Below are positions 26,060-35,268 of a DNA stretch of 64,000 nt, in pieces. Below the pieces are notes generated by a model. It was not told where the DNA came from and made no database searches. It saw nothing but the letters and a program-made list of their open reading frames with translations. The stretch is from positions 62,001 to 126,000 of the forward strand of contig CAKUZD010000006.1 in assembly GCA_934718275.1 (NCBI GenBank), read 5' to 3'. Origin of the DNA: an uncultured Candidatus Melainabacteria bacterium. Its GTDB lineage: Bacteria > Cyanobacteriota > Vampirovibrionia > Gastranaerophilales > Gastranaerophilaceae. Every line of letters starts with the position of its first letter. Position 1 is the stretch's first letter. A program made the translations under genes and the position numbers.

Positions 26060-26982
26060 TGATTGGATTTTATAAATTAATATCAAAAATAATTAAGGGT
26101 ATAATTAACCTGTTGTTTGTTGTGCAGATAGTGCTTATGGTTTTAGTTTTTCTGACTGCAACATATTGGTTCTTTAGTCTTATTAATGTAGGTGCATTTG
26201 ATTTTGCTAAGCCTATCGCAGATATGGTAACAGAGTTTATGCATTTGTTCTATAAACAAGATGTTGAACTTGGCGGTGTATTTATTGACGGCACTCTTTT
26301 ATTATTTGATTTACTTGCAATTATTGTTGTATTTTGTATTGCAAAATCAAAATATTATTTTCATAGAATGATAGATTCTTTAAATATAGCAATTAACGGA
26401 TGTCAGGAAAAGAAGGAAGAAAAATTCAATAAATCACTTCAAAAAGAAGTAGAAAAGAATATAAGAAAAAGCAATAATGTTGCAGTATTAGTTCAGTTAA
26501 AAGCTAAAAATATGATGGTTGACAGTTGTTGGGGCGGAGATGCAGTTGAAGGTGTTAAAGAAAAAGAGGATGAAGCTTTTAAGACTTTTTATGCATCAAT
26601 AAAAAACGTTGAAGGTTGTAAGTTCGCAAAAACCGGAGACAAAATGCTTATAATGTTAGATAATTTTGATAATATTGATAATCTTTTGAATTATATTGAT
26701 TTGTCTGTTAATAGAATTCGAATTAATATGAAGAAAAAAAGATGGCTTTTGACTAGTTATATCGCTGTTGATGTATATGATGAAAATATCAGTTTTAAGG
26801 CAGATGTTTATCCGTTATTGGAAAAACTCTTGACTTTGCATATTCAAAATGAAGCCGTTTGCTTGAGTAACTTCTGTATGAGGTATGAATTACATCTGGA
26901 ACCAATGTATACACCTTTTTTGCGTGGCTCATACAATATAAATGATCAATGTGATGTATGGTCATTGATTAAGAAAGTTTAA
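26059..26982 (+). CDS. Membrane protein of unknown function, panC-coupled
   Basis: 307 residues: hydrophobic helices at about 12-40 and 73-95, then a basic helix and a soluble C-terminal domain of about 190 residues with alternating beta/alpha pattern (VEGCKFAKTGDKMLIMLDNFD, then a C-terminal R-Y-E-L-H-L-E-P). I do not recognise the family; the soluble part faintly resembles nucleotide-cyclase-like ferredoxin folds, but no catalytic motif is visible. Translationally coupled to panC by a one-base overlap. Confidence 0.6.
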   Translation: MIGFYKLISKIIKGIINLLFVVQIVLMVLVFLTATYWFFSLINVGAFDFAKPIADMVTEFMHLFYKQDVELGGVFIDGTLLLFDLLAIIVVFCIAKSKYYFHRMIDSLNIAINGCQEKKEEKFNKSLQKEVEKNIRKSNNVAVLVQLKAKNMMVDSCWGGDAVEGVKEKEDEAFKTFYASIKNVEGCKFAKTGDKMLIMLDNFDNIDNLLNYIDLSVNRIRINMKKKRWLLTSYIAVDVYDENISFKADVYPLLEKLLTLHIQNEAVCLSNFCMRYELHLEPMYTPFLRGSYNINDQCDVWSLIKKV

Positions 26983-26990
26983 CGTTCCTA

Positions 26991-27019
26991 TTGATTTTTT
27001 ATAATTTTTAATATACTAT
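26991..27019 (+). promoter_or_regulatory. Promoter of the rplJ-rplL operon
   Basis: -35 TTGATT (26991-26996), a 17-bp spacer and -10 TACTAT (27014-27019) place the start near 27026, at the beginning of the L10 leader. Confidence 0.6.
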
Positions 27020-27025
27020 TGTCGT

Positions 27026-27234
27026 ATACCGCAGACAGTTAGCGGAAGTCTTTTGAAGCTTCCTTAATAAATCAGCTAACCGAGGTGAACAGTCGAAATA
27101 TATTATAGATTTGTTAACCTATGTGATTTTGCGGTCCAATATTGGAAAAGCAAAGTCTTTTTTAGTATTTGGGTGAAATCGGTCGATAACAGATTGTTAA
27201 ATCAATCAAGTAATACAAACAAAAGGAGCTAATC
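27026..27234 (+). ncRNA. L10 leader (autoregulatory rplJL leader RNA)
   Basis: The leader contains the conserved core: GCAGACAGTTAGCGGAAG, a GCTTCC arm, and TCAGCTAACCGAGGTGAACA, which form the kink-turn-bearing hairpin bound by L10-(L12)4. It runs on to the AAGGAG site of rplJ. L10 binding represses the operon, so this is the expected feedback control. Confidence 0.85.
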
Positions 27235-27756
27235 ATGGCAACAAAAGCTTTTAAATCTGAAAAAATAGATGCTATAAAAGCAAAAGCAGAAAAAGCCCAA
27301 GTAGCTATTTTGACTGAGTATAAAGGTTACACAGTAGAAGAAATCACTAACTTGAGAAGAAATATTCAAAAAGATGGTGGCGATTACATGGTAACAAAAA
27401 ATACTTTGGCTAAAATCGCTTTGAAGGGTACTGATTTTGAAGTACTTGCTGATTCTCTAACAGGACCTGTAGCTATTGCTTTCGGTTTTGAAGATCAAGT
27501 AAGTCCTGCAAAAGCAGTTGCAAAATTTATTAAAGATACCAAAAAAGGTGCTATCTTAGGTGGTGCATTGGATGGAAACCTATTGTCAGCTAAAGAAGCT
27601 GAAGCATTGGCAAAAATGCCTTCAAAAGAAGAACTTCTTGCGAAAATTCTTGGTTCTATCAACTCACCAGCTTCAGGTATTGTTGGATCTATCAACGCAG
27701 TTATGGCTCAACTTACAAGAGCTATGGCAGCAGTCAGAGATCAAAAATCAGCTTAA
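27235..27756 (+). CDS. rplJ: 50S ribosomal protein L10
   Basis: 173 residues with the L10 pattern: KAQVAILTEYKGYTVEEITN, LRRNIQKDGGDYMVTKNTLA, and TGPVAIAFGFED, then a C-terminal helix that carries L7/L12 dimers. It is the base of the ribosomal stalk. AAGGAG lies 7 bases before the ATG. It follows the L10 leader and precedes rplL by 61 bp; rplK-rplA, normally just upstream, are about 9 kb away. Confidence 0.98.
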   Translation: MATKAFKSEKIDAIKAKAEKAQVAILTEYKGYTVEEITNLRRNIQKDGGDYMVTKNTLAKIALKGTDFEVLADSLTGPVAIAFGFEDQVSPAKAVAKFIKDTKKGAILGGALDGNLLSAKEAEALAKMPSKEELLAKILGSINSPASGIVGSINAVMAQLTRAMAAVRDQKSA

Positions 27757-27817
27757 ATTTTGCAGTAATTTAACACATTAGTGAAAACTTAAACAAAAAA
27801 ACAAAAGGAGAAAAATA

Positions 27818-28189
27818 ATGAGTAACGTAGAAACAATTTTAGAATCAATTGAAAAATTAACTTTGTTAGAAGCAGCTGAATTAGTAAAAGCTATGGAAGA
27901 AAAATTCGGCGTATCTGCAGCAGCTCCTGTAGCAGTAGCAGCAGCTCCTGTAGCTGGTGAAGCAGCAGCTGAAGAAGCTTCTGAAGTAAACGTAATTTTG
28001 GCATCAGCTGGTGCTAACAAAATTGCTGTATTGAAAGAAGTTAGAGCTATCACAGGTCTTGGCTTGAAAGAAGCTAAAGATTTAGTTGATGGTGCTCCTA
28101 AAGCTGTTAAAGAAGGCATCAAAAAAGAAGATGCTGAAGCTATCAAAAAACAACTTGAAGCAGCTGGTGCAACTGTTGAAATTAAGTAG
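27818..28189 (+). CDS. rplL: 50S ribosomal protein L7/L12
   Basis: 123 residues: N-terminal dimerisation helices ([20 protein letters not shown]), an Ala-rich hinge at about 34-53, and the C-terminal factor-binding domain with [20 protein letters not shown] and DLVDGAPK. It recruits translation GTPases. AAAGGAG precedes the ATG. rpoB, the usual next gene, does not follow; a terminator does. Confidence 0.98.
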   Translation: MSNVETILESIEKLTLLEAAELVKAMEEKFGVSAAAPVAVAAAPVAGEAAAEEASEVNVILASAGANKIAVLKEVRAITGLGLKEAKDLVDGAPKAVKEGIKKEDAEAIKKQLEAAGATVEIK

Positions 28190-28211
28190 TCAATTGATTA
28201 TGATTTTTGAA

Positions 28212-28243
28212 AAAGGACTTCCTATTTTAGGAAGTCCTTTTTT
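28212..28243 (+). terminator. rplJL terminator
   Basis: AAAGGACTTCC and GGAAGTCCTTT form an 11-bp stem around a 7-base loop, followed by T6. Confidence 0.92.
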
Positions 28244-28294
28244 GTTGAAAATGGATAGCAATACTTGCAGTATAAGAGTATGATGGGGGTTAGG

Positions 28295-28936
28295 TTATAG
28301 ACAAATTTTTTTATATTCACAAAAATCGCATATTTTTTGATGTGTAATTTCTTCAGGGAATTGTTTTTTTTCTATATTTGAACAAACTGTTGTTATTGCT
28401 TTTTCATATTCTTTTTTTCTTTCTTGCGTAAAATTAATTATATAATTTTGGTTGTTCTTCAAATCTATGTAGACAAATTTAATATTGTCTTGAGGTTTTA
28501 CAAAGGGCGCACCAGATAGACAAAGCAGATATACCATGGTTTGATAATCTGTTTCCGGATTTTGGGGGATTGAGCCGGTTTTGTAATCCAAAATATATAA
28601 ATTATCGTCTTTCATTACTATTGCGTCTAATCTTCCGCCAATCCAAAAGTCTCCTATTTTGCAAGATAAATTGTATTCTGAATTGATGTATTTCATATTA
28701 AAAAATTCATTGTTTTTTAAGTTGTACCAAGCCTTTTGTTCGTTTTCATTAAGAGTTGGTTCAAATTTTGAAATTTCGTATCCTTTAAGATAGTAATTTG
28801 CAAGAGCATGAACTTTTTTACCTTTTTCAAAAAAGCTTGCTTTTTGCGGCAAGGAAATTTTATCTATATATTTAAATTTGTATTTAAGAGGACAACTTTT
28901 AAAGGTTTTTAACATGTTGGGTGAATAATTAGTCAT
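28295..28936 (-). CDS. PD-(D/E)XK nuclease with Fe-S-type cysteines (RecB/Cas4/AddB-like)
   Basis: 213 residues. YSPNMLKTFKSCPLKYKFKY is the typical RecB-family opening with the first cluster Cys; GGRLDAIVMKDD and LYILDYKTG provide the catalytic Asp...D-x-K motif, and CDFCEYKKIC at the end supplies three more Cys, as in the 4Fe-4S nuclease domains of AddB and Cas4. It overlaps the helicase gene upstream by 8 bp, so the two are almost surely a complex for double-strand-break end processing. GGAGG lies 6 bases before the ATG. Confidence 0.88.
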   Translation of the reverse strand: MTNYSPNMLKTFKSCPLKYKFKYIDKISLPQKASFFEKGKKVHALANYYLKGYEISKFEPTLNENEQKAWYNLKNNEFFNMKYINSEYNLSCKIGDFWIGGRLDAIVMKDDNLYILDYKTGSIPQNPETDYQTMVYLLCLSGAPFVKPQDNIKFVYIDLKNNQNYIINFTQERKKEYEKAITTVCSNIEKKQFPEEITHQKICDFCEYKKICL

Positions 28937-31900
28937 TAAATTCCTCCGTATTTGTCAAAAGTTCTGTAAAAATCAAATTAGGTTCTTGGTCTACAATTTT
29001 TTCGAATGATTTAATTTTTCTGCTTGTTGAAAAATATAAGTGTTTTTTTGCACGTGTTATTGCTACATATAGAAGTCTCAAATTCTCAGAAACAAGTTCT
29101 TGTTTCATATCAAATTCAGTTTTAGGTTTATATTTTGGGTTAAGGCGTTTTAGATTTTCCATAAAACAAGCATTTTTAAGTTTAATTTGCTCAAAATCAA
29201 AAGTAAGAGATTTTTCAGATAATTCCGGAATAAAAACATAGTCAAATTCATCTCCTTTGGATTTATGTAAAGTCATAACTTGAACTTTTCCTGCAAAAAA
29301 TTCTGTGTTACTTTCGTCTTCTTCCGAGAAAAATTTAAATCCGCTTAATGATGGTTTTTTTGCGAGTTCTCCTAAACGCTCTAGTAATACGGAAAAATCC
29401 TTGTAATTCAGACTTAAACGTTTAATAAGTGTTGATATTAGGTAGACATTTGATTTTTCTATTTCAGAAGAAAAATAATGTAGGCCTATTTTTATGGCAA
29501 GTTCTTCCGGAGCAAGATGTGGAAAAGAATTCCAATAGTTTAAATCCCAATAAAATTGAGCAAGGTGTATGTTTTCAATATTGTCGCAATTGATTTGAAT
29601 AAAAGGGTTTTCGTACTTTCGGATTTCAAGGCCGAGACGTGGCTTATAAAATCCCATTTCTGCTAAAATTTCATAATTGTTGGCTATTATGTTGTTGTCA
29701 AATGGGTTTAAAATTATTTGCATGATTGCATAAATAGTTCTAAAAATTGATTTTTGTTCTAAACATTCACTCCTTGTAATGCTTTTTAATCCGCTATTAT
29801 TAACAAAATTAATCCATTGAGCAACTTGGAAATTACTTCTTAAAAGTATTCCGATTGTGCATTTTGGTTCTTTTTTTAAAGCTTGCTTGATTTCTTTAAG
29901 AATATAATTACGTTCTTCTAACGGTTTTTCAAAGATATTGGAGTGAATTGCGTTTTCAGAAACAGGATTTCTGCCTTCTACCGGTTGCATAAATATTTTA
30001 AAAAATGCTCTTTGGGTTTCGTTTTTTGTTGCTGCCCATTTGATTAAATTATTTGCAAGTGTCCAAACATCTTTTGTACATCTTTGAGAGCAATTCATAC
30101 TAACATTGTTACTATTTTGTATAAATTGTCTAAATCCATCAACATCTGCATTTGAAAAAGTTGTTGTAATTGCTTGGTTAATATCTCCACACCTGATTAA
30201 ATTACCATATTTTGCACTTAATAGATTTATTAATCTCTGTTGAATGGAAGAAGAATCTTGGGCTTCGTCTTCTATGATATATTGGCAAATATTTTGATAA
30301 TATTTTCTGATATCTTCATTTTCTTCTAATAGTTTTACTGAAGAAATTAACATGTCATCATAATCTATTAAATTATTTTCTTTTAATATGTTTTGGTAGT
30401 AATCAAAAAATGTTTTAAATTTTTCTAATTTTGTATCGGAGGACATAAGTGGTGAGTCAAAATTCCCATCGCCGATTTTGAATACAGAAATACCTCTGTC
30501 AAAATCTTCAGATTCGTTTTTTTTGAGTTTTAATTTTGTTGAGATTTCTCGAACAATTCTTGAACGTTGACTGTCATCACAAATTTCAAAATCAGAAGAA
30601 AGTCCTAATCTTTCATAGTTTCCGTTTTCTTTAAGAATTCGAAGTGCAAGTCCGTGAATGGTGCTGATATTTGGAAGTTGAGCCGAATTTTGTCTCACAG
30701 TTTTAATTCTGTCACGGAAATTTCTTGCCGCAGATTCCATATATGTCATTACAAAAATATTTTCGGGAGAAATTCCCATATCTAAAAGTTTGATTATTAA
30801 TGCAAGAAGAATAGTTGTTTTTCCGGCTCCGGGAACTGCAGAAATTGCCATTTCCCCTTGTTTGTATTCAAGAACAGGTTCTTGGTCTTTTCTAGGTATA
30901 ATTTTGAAAGAATTAGTGTTTTCTAGTTTATTTTCTGTATTGCTTTTTATTTTAATAAAATCTTCAATTCCACCGAAATTTTCAATCCCGTTTCCGTCAA
31001 AAAGGCTAGAGTACGTATATATATGTTCAGTTGCGCAAAGAGTTAATTTTCTTAAAATTTTGGCAGTTTTTTCTTTTGATAACTCAATATTGTCATTAAT
31101 CGTAAATTCGTCTTTAGCCCATCCTCTTTGAAAAACCCAAGCATTATATAATGGACCTGTGTCACTTTTTATCCATTCGTTATTCGATATATCTAACCAT
31201 AATTGATATTTAGTTTTAATTTGATTATCAATGATTTTTTGTGGAGTTGATATTATTAAATCATTTTGAGATATCTCTAAAGAAGAATATGGATTTTCTG
31301 CAATAATGGAATTTTCAATTTGAGTAATAATTTCTTCTTGTTTTGAGGCAAAATTATCTCCAAAAACGTTTTCAAAATCTTGTAACTGCTTTACAAAAAA
31401 GTTCAATTTATTCAATTCAACGGGATTAATGTACTGTATTTGAGCGAGTTCATTGAATATATCACAAACTTTTTCAGATAATTTGGTGGAATTATTTTCT
31501 TCTAATTTTTTTATTACATTGAGGAAGTTTTGATATTTTTCGGAATATTCGCTCAATGGAAATTCGTGTTCAGGGAATTTACCTGTTGCAAAAAAGTTTT
31601 CAAAAATGTTTTTACAATATTTAATGGGAATTCCTAAAAATTCAGACAAAACAACTCGTAAATCAAATTCTAGAATTTGCATGTTTGTGTTTAGTTTGAG
31701 AATTGTAAGGATAGATTTTACAAAACGGTTTTGGATTAATTTTTCGCTACCGGAAAGAAATATTAAATTGCAGTGAAAGCTCTCTCTTAAAGAAAATTTA
31801 AGCATGTCATCAATTACAGGTGTAATAATTGAAATTTCGTTAGGAGCTACATTTTTTGCCAAAAGAGCAGATATTTGTTTTATTGCTTCATCAATCATTG

Positions 31901-32804
31901 AGGCTCTTTTGGATGGAGAATTTAATGAAAAATGTTCTAAGTTCTGTGATTTGTTTTCTGCGATATTTGAATATAACTTTTCGGCATCTGCAGAAAGTTT
32001 ATTAGTTGATGACAATTTTTGTACTTTTTGATTGAATATTTCTTCAAATTTCCAAACAGCCGTTTTGTCTGCGCTTAAATAACCGGTTCTGCTAGCACCT
32101 TTTTCATCAAATGCAATAAAAACATCTTTCAATTGCGGAGCAAGGTAAGAAATAAAATCAAAACATATTGGAGTTATTTCATCTCCATCATCCACGATTA
32201 AGTATTTAATATTTTTAAAATAATCAGAATTTTTATAAATGTAATTAAAAACTAAACCTTGTCTCAAGTAATCAAAATCTCTTAATGCAAGTGTTTTGGA
32301 AAGCAACTTTTTAAGAGTAATTTTTGCATCATCAGCAAAACTTTCTCCCAAAACTCTTGAGCGCCATTCAATTTCTTCATCTGTAAGATTGTTTTGTACT
32401 ATGAGAGAATATCTTCTGAATATTTGATGTAGTAGTGATTTTTTAGAGTTATAGCCTTTAAATTTTACATCCTTTAAAATATCTTTCAGAATAAATTGTG
32501 AAACTTCCAGTCCGGTCAAGTTTGGTAATATTTTAGGGTTTTCAAACGGATTAATGTTTTCTAAAAAAGCCCAATTGTCATTTACTGCGTTGTAAACAAG
32601 AGAAAAAAATGAGTTGACTTGTAATTTTTCGATGTTTTTTACAGAAAGTTTTTCTAAGGTTTTATTTATGAAGTTTTGTTTTAGATTAGAATTTTGTACA
32701 ATGACTAAAATTTCAGAAGAACTGATTCCGGAATTTAACAAATCGGCGTAAGCGTTTATTAGGAAATCTGTCTTATTTGTTGATAAATCGCCTGAAATTA
32801 GCAT
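28929..32804 (-). CDS. AddB-like/UvrD-like fusion helicase (double-strand break repair)
   Basis: 1,291 residues holding two SF1 helicase modules. The second (about 640-1291) is complete: AVPGAGKTT (Walker A, 656-664), FVMTYMESAARNFRDR (motif Ia), YIIEDEAQDSS (motif II), VMTLHKSKGDEFDYVFIPEL (motif V) and LLYVAITRAKKHLYFS (motif VI). The first (1-620) has the same layout but a decayed Walker A (SGDLSTNKT, 4-12) and Walker B (YLIVDDGDE, 201-209), like the inactive half of AddB/RecC. The nuclease domain is not attached but encoded by the overlapping gene downstream. GAGGAG precedes the ATG by 6 bases. Likely role: AddAB/RecBCD-type end resection. Confidence 0.85.
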   Translation of the reverse strand: MLISGDLSTNKTDFLINAYADLLNSGISSSEILVIVQNSNLKQNFINKTLEKLSVKNIEKLQVNSFFSLVYNAVNDNWAFLENINPFENPKILPNLTGLEVSQFILKDILKDVKFKGYNSKKSLLHQIFRRYSLIVQNNLTDEEIEWRSRVLGESFADDAKITLKKLLSKTLALRDFDYLRQGLVFNYIYKNSDYFKNIKYLIVDDGDEITPICFDFISYLAPQLKDVFIAFDEKGASRTGYLSADKTAVWKFEEIFNQKVQKLSSTNKLSADAEKLYSNIAENKSQNLEHFSLNSPSKRASMIDEAIKQISALLAKNVAPNEISIITPVIDDMLKFSLRESFHCNLIFLSGSEKLIQNRFVKSILTILKLNTNMQILEFDLRVVLSEFLGIPIKYCKNIFENFFATGKFPEHEFPLSEYSEKYQNFLNVIKKLEENNSTKLSEKVCDIFNELAQIQYINPVELNKLNFFVKQLQDFENVFGDNFASKQEEIITQIENSIIAENPYSSLEISQNDLIISTPQKIIDNQIKTKYQLWLDISNNEWIKSDTGPLYNAWVFQRGWAKDEFTINDNIELSKEKTAKILRKLTLCATEHIYTYSSLFDGNGIENFGGIEDFIKIKSNTENKLENTNSFKIIPRKDQEPVLEYKQGEMAISAVPGAGKTTILLALIIKLLDMGISPENIFVMTYMESAARNFRDRIKTVRQNSAQLPNISTIHGLALRILKENGNYERLGLSSDFEICDDSQRSRIVREISTKLKLKKNESEDFDRGISVFKIGDGNFDSPLMSSDTKLEKFKTFFDYYQNILKENNLIDYDDMLISSVKLLEENEDIRKYYQNICQYIIEDEAQDSSSIQQRLINLLSAKYGNLIRCGDINQAITTTFSNADVDGFRQFIQNSNNVSMNCSQRCTKDVWTLANNLIKWAATKNETQRAFFKIFMQPVEGRNPVSENAIHSNIFEKPLEERNYILKEIKQALKKEPKCTIGILLRSNFQVAQWINFVNNSGLKSITRSECLEQKSIFRTIYAIMQIILNPFDNNIIANNYEILAEMGFYKPRLGLEIRKYENPFIQINCDNIENIHLAQFYWDLNYWNSFPHLAPEELAIKIGLHYFSSEIEKSNVYLISTLIKRLSLNYKDFSVLLERLGELAKKPSLSGFKFFSEEDESNTEFFAGKVQVMTLHKSKGDEFDYVFIPELSEKSLTFDFEQIKLKNACFMENLKRLNPKYKPKTEFDMKQELVSENLRLLYVAITRAKKHLYFSTSRKIKSFEKIVDQEPNLIFTELLTNTEEFND

Positions 32805-32951
32805 CTATACTCCTCTAAAATTAATTTTAGCATGAACAACAAAAAATAAAATTTGTATTCATCCTTATGAACTATTGCTTTTTTTCAGATATTAGACTAT
32901 CATAGTGACATAAACGGAGAGGAAAAACTAGGTAATATTGGAGGTTAAATT

Positions 32952-33158
32952 ATGCAAGAATTATTAGACAAAATTGGTCAATCAGCAGGTCAAATTTACA
33001 ACTATTTGAGTGATAACGGAGAATCTACTTTCTCTAAAATGAAAAAAGAATTGGATCTTAAAGGCAATTTTGCAGATTTAGGTCTTGGTTGGTTAGCAAG
33101 AGAAGACAAAGTTGAAATTTCTAAAAAAGGTGCTTCTGTAAACGTAAGACTTAAATAA
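32952..33158 (+). CDS. DUF2582 winged-helix protein
   Basis: 68 residues matching the small DUF2582 winged HTH family: IGQSAGQIYNYLSDNGEST, FSKMKKELDL and the diagnostic GLGWLAREDKVEI. Function is poorly known; the fold suggests nucleic-acid binding. GGAGG lies 8 bases before the ATG and a terminator follows, so it is a single-gene unit. Divergent from the helicase gene. Confidence 0.85.
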   Translation: MQELLDKIGQSAGQIYNYLSDNGESTFSKMKKELDLKGNFADLGLGWLAREDKVEISKKGASVNVRLK

Positions 33159-33534
33159 TTTTTGTTTAAAAAGTTTTATTTAAAGCATCTCGAGAGAGGT
33201 GCTTTTTTTACTTATTAATAACTTCAAAAAAAGTATAAAGAAAAACCTTCTAAATAAATTCAGAAGGTTTAAAATCTTAAATGATTTCTCGTGTAAAGTA
33301 GGTAGAAAGTGTAGTAGGTAGTGTAAAATTTATAATTAATGCTTTTGCATTCAGTTTGTTATGTCTTACATATATATAAAGTATTTCTGTATATAAAAAT
33401 TGCATAATTTTGATATGTTGTTACAAAACTTAATATTTTTGAGAGTGTTTTGTGTTGTTGTCGTAAATTTTTCGAAAAGCATTTATTTTTCTAATTAATT
33501 CTTGTGTTATAATAAAAACAAAAGAGGAAATTAA
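33159..33534. other. Intergenic region between the DUF2582 gene and coaD
   Basis: 376 bp holding two hairpins (the terminator at 33182 and a second inverted repeat AAACCTTCT / AGAAGGTTT at 33243-33271) and then AT-rich DNA with the coaD promoter region; a TATAAT stands at about 33508. No open frame with a ribosome site was seen. Confidence 0.6.
33182..33211 (+). terminator. Terminator of the DUF2582 gene
   Basis: AAAGCATCTC-GAGA-GAGGTGCTTT (one G-T pair) forms a 10-bp stem followed by a T run. Confidence 0.88.
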
Positions 33535-34020
33535 ATGAAAATAGCTATTTATCCTGGGAGTTTTGACCCTGTTACAAAAGGACATATTGATATATTAAAA
33601 ACAGCAACAGAAATTTTTGATAAAGTTATTATTGCTGTTGCGCATAATTCTGCTAAAGTCGGTTTTGTTCCGGTTGAAAAGCGTATTGAACTTATTAAGG
33701 CAAGTGTAAAAGACATGTCTAATGTTGAGGTAGATGCTTTTGAGGGGTTAACAATTAATTATGCAAAAGAAAAAGGGGCAACAATTTTGATTAGGGGATT
33801 GCGTGCTGTTTCTGATTTTGAATATGAAATGCAACTATCTCAAGCGAATAGTGCTTTAGCAAGTGAAATTAAAACTGTGTTTTTAACCACAAAACCGAAA
33901 TATAACTTTATTTCTTCAAGTACGATTAAAGAAATATACTTAAATAACGGAGATGTTTCAAAGTTTGTGCCAGAACCTGTTAATGAATATTTGAAAAAGG
34001 AGAAAAAATATGGCTTATGA
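33535..34020 (+). CDS. coaD: Phosphopantetheine adenylyltransferase
   Basis: Penultimate step of coenzyme A synthesis. 161 residues with AIYPGSFDPVTKGHIDIL (T/HxGH nucleotide site), LIRGLRAVSDFEYEMQLSQ, and the ISSSTIKEI motif near the C terminus, all typical. AGAGG lies 8 bases before the ATG. Its last 11 bp overlap the next gene. With panB/panC elsewhere in the window it completes part of the CoA route. Confidence 0.97.
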   Translation: MKIAIYPGSFDPVTKGHIDILKTATEIFDKVIIAVAHNSAKVGFVPVEKRIELIKASVKDMSNVEVDAFEGLTINYAKEKGATILIRGLRAVSDFEYEMQLSQANSALASEIKTVFLTTKPKYNFISSSTIKEIYLNNGDVSKFVPEPVNEYLKKEKKYGL

Positions 34021-34345
34021 AACAAAATTGTTGCTTGAAGAATTGTATATGATTCCAAATTCAAAGAAGAAATTTTTTGGGTGCTTTTTGGTAAAAAAAA
34101 GTAAAGTTTTAGCAATTATTGATAAAATATACGCCGTAATTCCAAGTGATATTTTAGATGCAAAGGTAAAAGGCGCAAGGGAAGAAGCATTAGTTGACGG
34201 AGGAGTATTTGATGCTCTAAAATCACTTGAAACATTACTTGAAGATTTCCCAAATTTTATGAATCAAGTGGTTTGTTTTGACAAGTATTATATTAACAAG
34301 GTTCAAAATATATATGAAAAATTGCCGGAAGTGCTAAAGCAATAA
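34010..34345 (+). CDS. Small protein related to the N-terminus of the coiled-coil protein at 34452
   Basis: 111 residues, overlapping coaD by 11 bp with AAGGAG upstream inside coaD. The segment VKKSKVLAIIDKIYAVIPSD matches VVKTKVIEALIERIYASLPL of the next gene, including the following D/E-I-x-x-A-K/R. The rest is helical. No family or function recognised; the shared domain and adjacency suggest that the two proteins interact or arose by duplication. Confidence 0.65.
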   Translation: MAYETKLLLEELYMIPNSKKKFFGCFLVKKSKVLAIIDKIYAVIPSDILDAKVKGAREEALVDGGVFDALKSLETLLEDFPNFMNQVVCFDKYYINKVQNIYEKLPEVLKQ

Positions 34346-34451
34346 AATACATCAACAAAAGTTAACAATAGTTAGGTAAAGCCAATAAATTATTTGACAA
34401 TTAATATACGCTTATGTAGAATATTAGTAGAGTAAGAAAGGTATATGTGTC

Positions 34452-35057
34452 ATGCAACAACAGAATTCTGTGTATGAAGTATTAAAAACGTTAGAAATCG
34501 CTTTGGAAGAAGGTTTTCCTATTATTCCGGGCAGATACGCGGTTGTTAAAACAAAAGTAATAGAAGCGCTAATTGAAAGAATATATGCATCTTTGCCATT
34601 AGAAATCAGAGAAGCAAGAGATTTTTTGAGGCGTAGAGACGAACTTCAAGTTGAAGCTCAACAAAAGGCGGAAAAAATTATAAGTGATGCGCAAGCAGAA
34701 GCTGATAGAAAATTATCAGAAGCTGATTTTATTAAAGCATTAGAACGTGAAGGAGTAAAAATAAGAACTCAGGTTCAACAGGAGTGCGAAGAATACAAAC
34801 GTAAAGCATTAGAAGAAGCTGATAATATAAGAGCTCAAGCAGAGGATGATGCTAGAAAAACCAAAGAAGGTGCTGAGCTTTATGCTGAACAAGTTTTGAC
34901 AAATCTTGAAAAGAACTTGACTCAACAACAACAGATTGTAAAAAATGGTCAGGTTTATATGGAACAACTTCGTTCTGAGTCCTACGGACAGTATGATGTT
35001 CCATCGTCTTACTCAACAACAAGCTCTCAATCTGCAACAGATTTTGTTATAAAATAA
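34452..35057 (+). CDS. Coiled-coil protein resembling ATPase b/E-type stalk subunits
   Basis: 201 residues: an N-terminal domain of about 55 residues shared with the preceding gene, then a long Ala/Glu/Lys-rich coiled coil (about 58-165; AQQKAEKIISDAQAEADRKL) and a Ser/Thr-rich tail. The coiled coil resembles stalk subunits of ATP synthases and DivIVA-like scaffolds in composition only; no membrane segment and no ATP synthase genes are nearby. Similar proteins occur in Cyanobacteria-related genomes. Function unknown. A hairpin follows at 35088-35120. Confidence 0.6.
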   Translation: MQQQNSVYEVLKTLEIALEEGFPIIPGRYAVVKTKVIEALIERIYASLPLEIREARDFLRRRDELQVEAQQKAEKIISDAQAEADRKLSEADFIKALEREGVKIRTQVQQECEEYKRKALEEADNIRAQAEDDARKTKEGAELYAEQVLTNLEKNLTQQQQIVKNGQVYMEQLRSESYGQYDVPSSYSTTSSQSATDFVIK

Positions 35058-35087
35058 TTTTTTTAATAACAATTTAAAATAAATTCA

Positions 35088-35120
35088 AATCAGTCGACAT
35101 GTTAAGTCGGCTGATTTGCT
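35088..35120 (+). terminator. Hairpin after the coiled-coil gene
   Basis: CAAATCAGTCGAC and GTCGGCTGATTTG form a 13-bp stem (one G-T pair) with a 7-base loop. The T run after it is poor, so it may be an inefficient or Rho-assisted terminator. Confidence 0.5.
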
Positions 35121-35166
35121 TATAGATTGTTTACAATGTGTTTGCAATTTATTTTTTTTGTTTTAT

Positions 35167-35219
35167 TATAATAATATAAGCCGATTTGATTAGAATGTGA
35201 GTCCATCACATTCTTTTTT
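35167..35219 (+). promoter_or_regulatory. Promoter -10 followed at once by a terminator-like hairpin upstream of rpmG
   Basis: TATAAT at 35167-35172 would start RNA near 35179. GAATGTGA-GTCCA-TCACATTC (35193-35213) plus T6 follows within about 15 bases, ahead of rpmG at 35269. A terminator placed inside the leader suggests transcription attenuation of rpmG-trpT-secE-nusG. Alternatively it finishes transcripts from upstream and the true promoter is elsewhere. Confidence 0.45.
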
Positions 35220-35268
35220 AAAGGCCATAAACTTAAAAGAAAATAAATAACAATAAAGGAATAAAACT

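Noticed and set aside
30790..31131. 113-codon frame antisense to the helicase gene
   Set aside because: No ribosome site and no recognisable motif; it opposes the Walker A region of the helicase.
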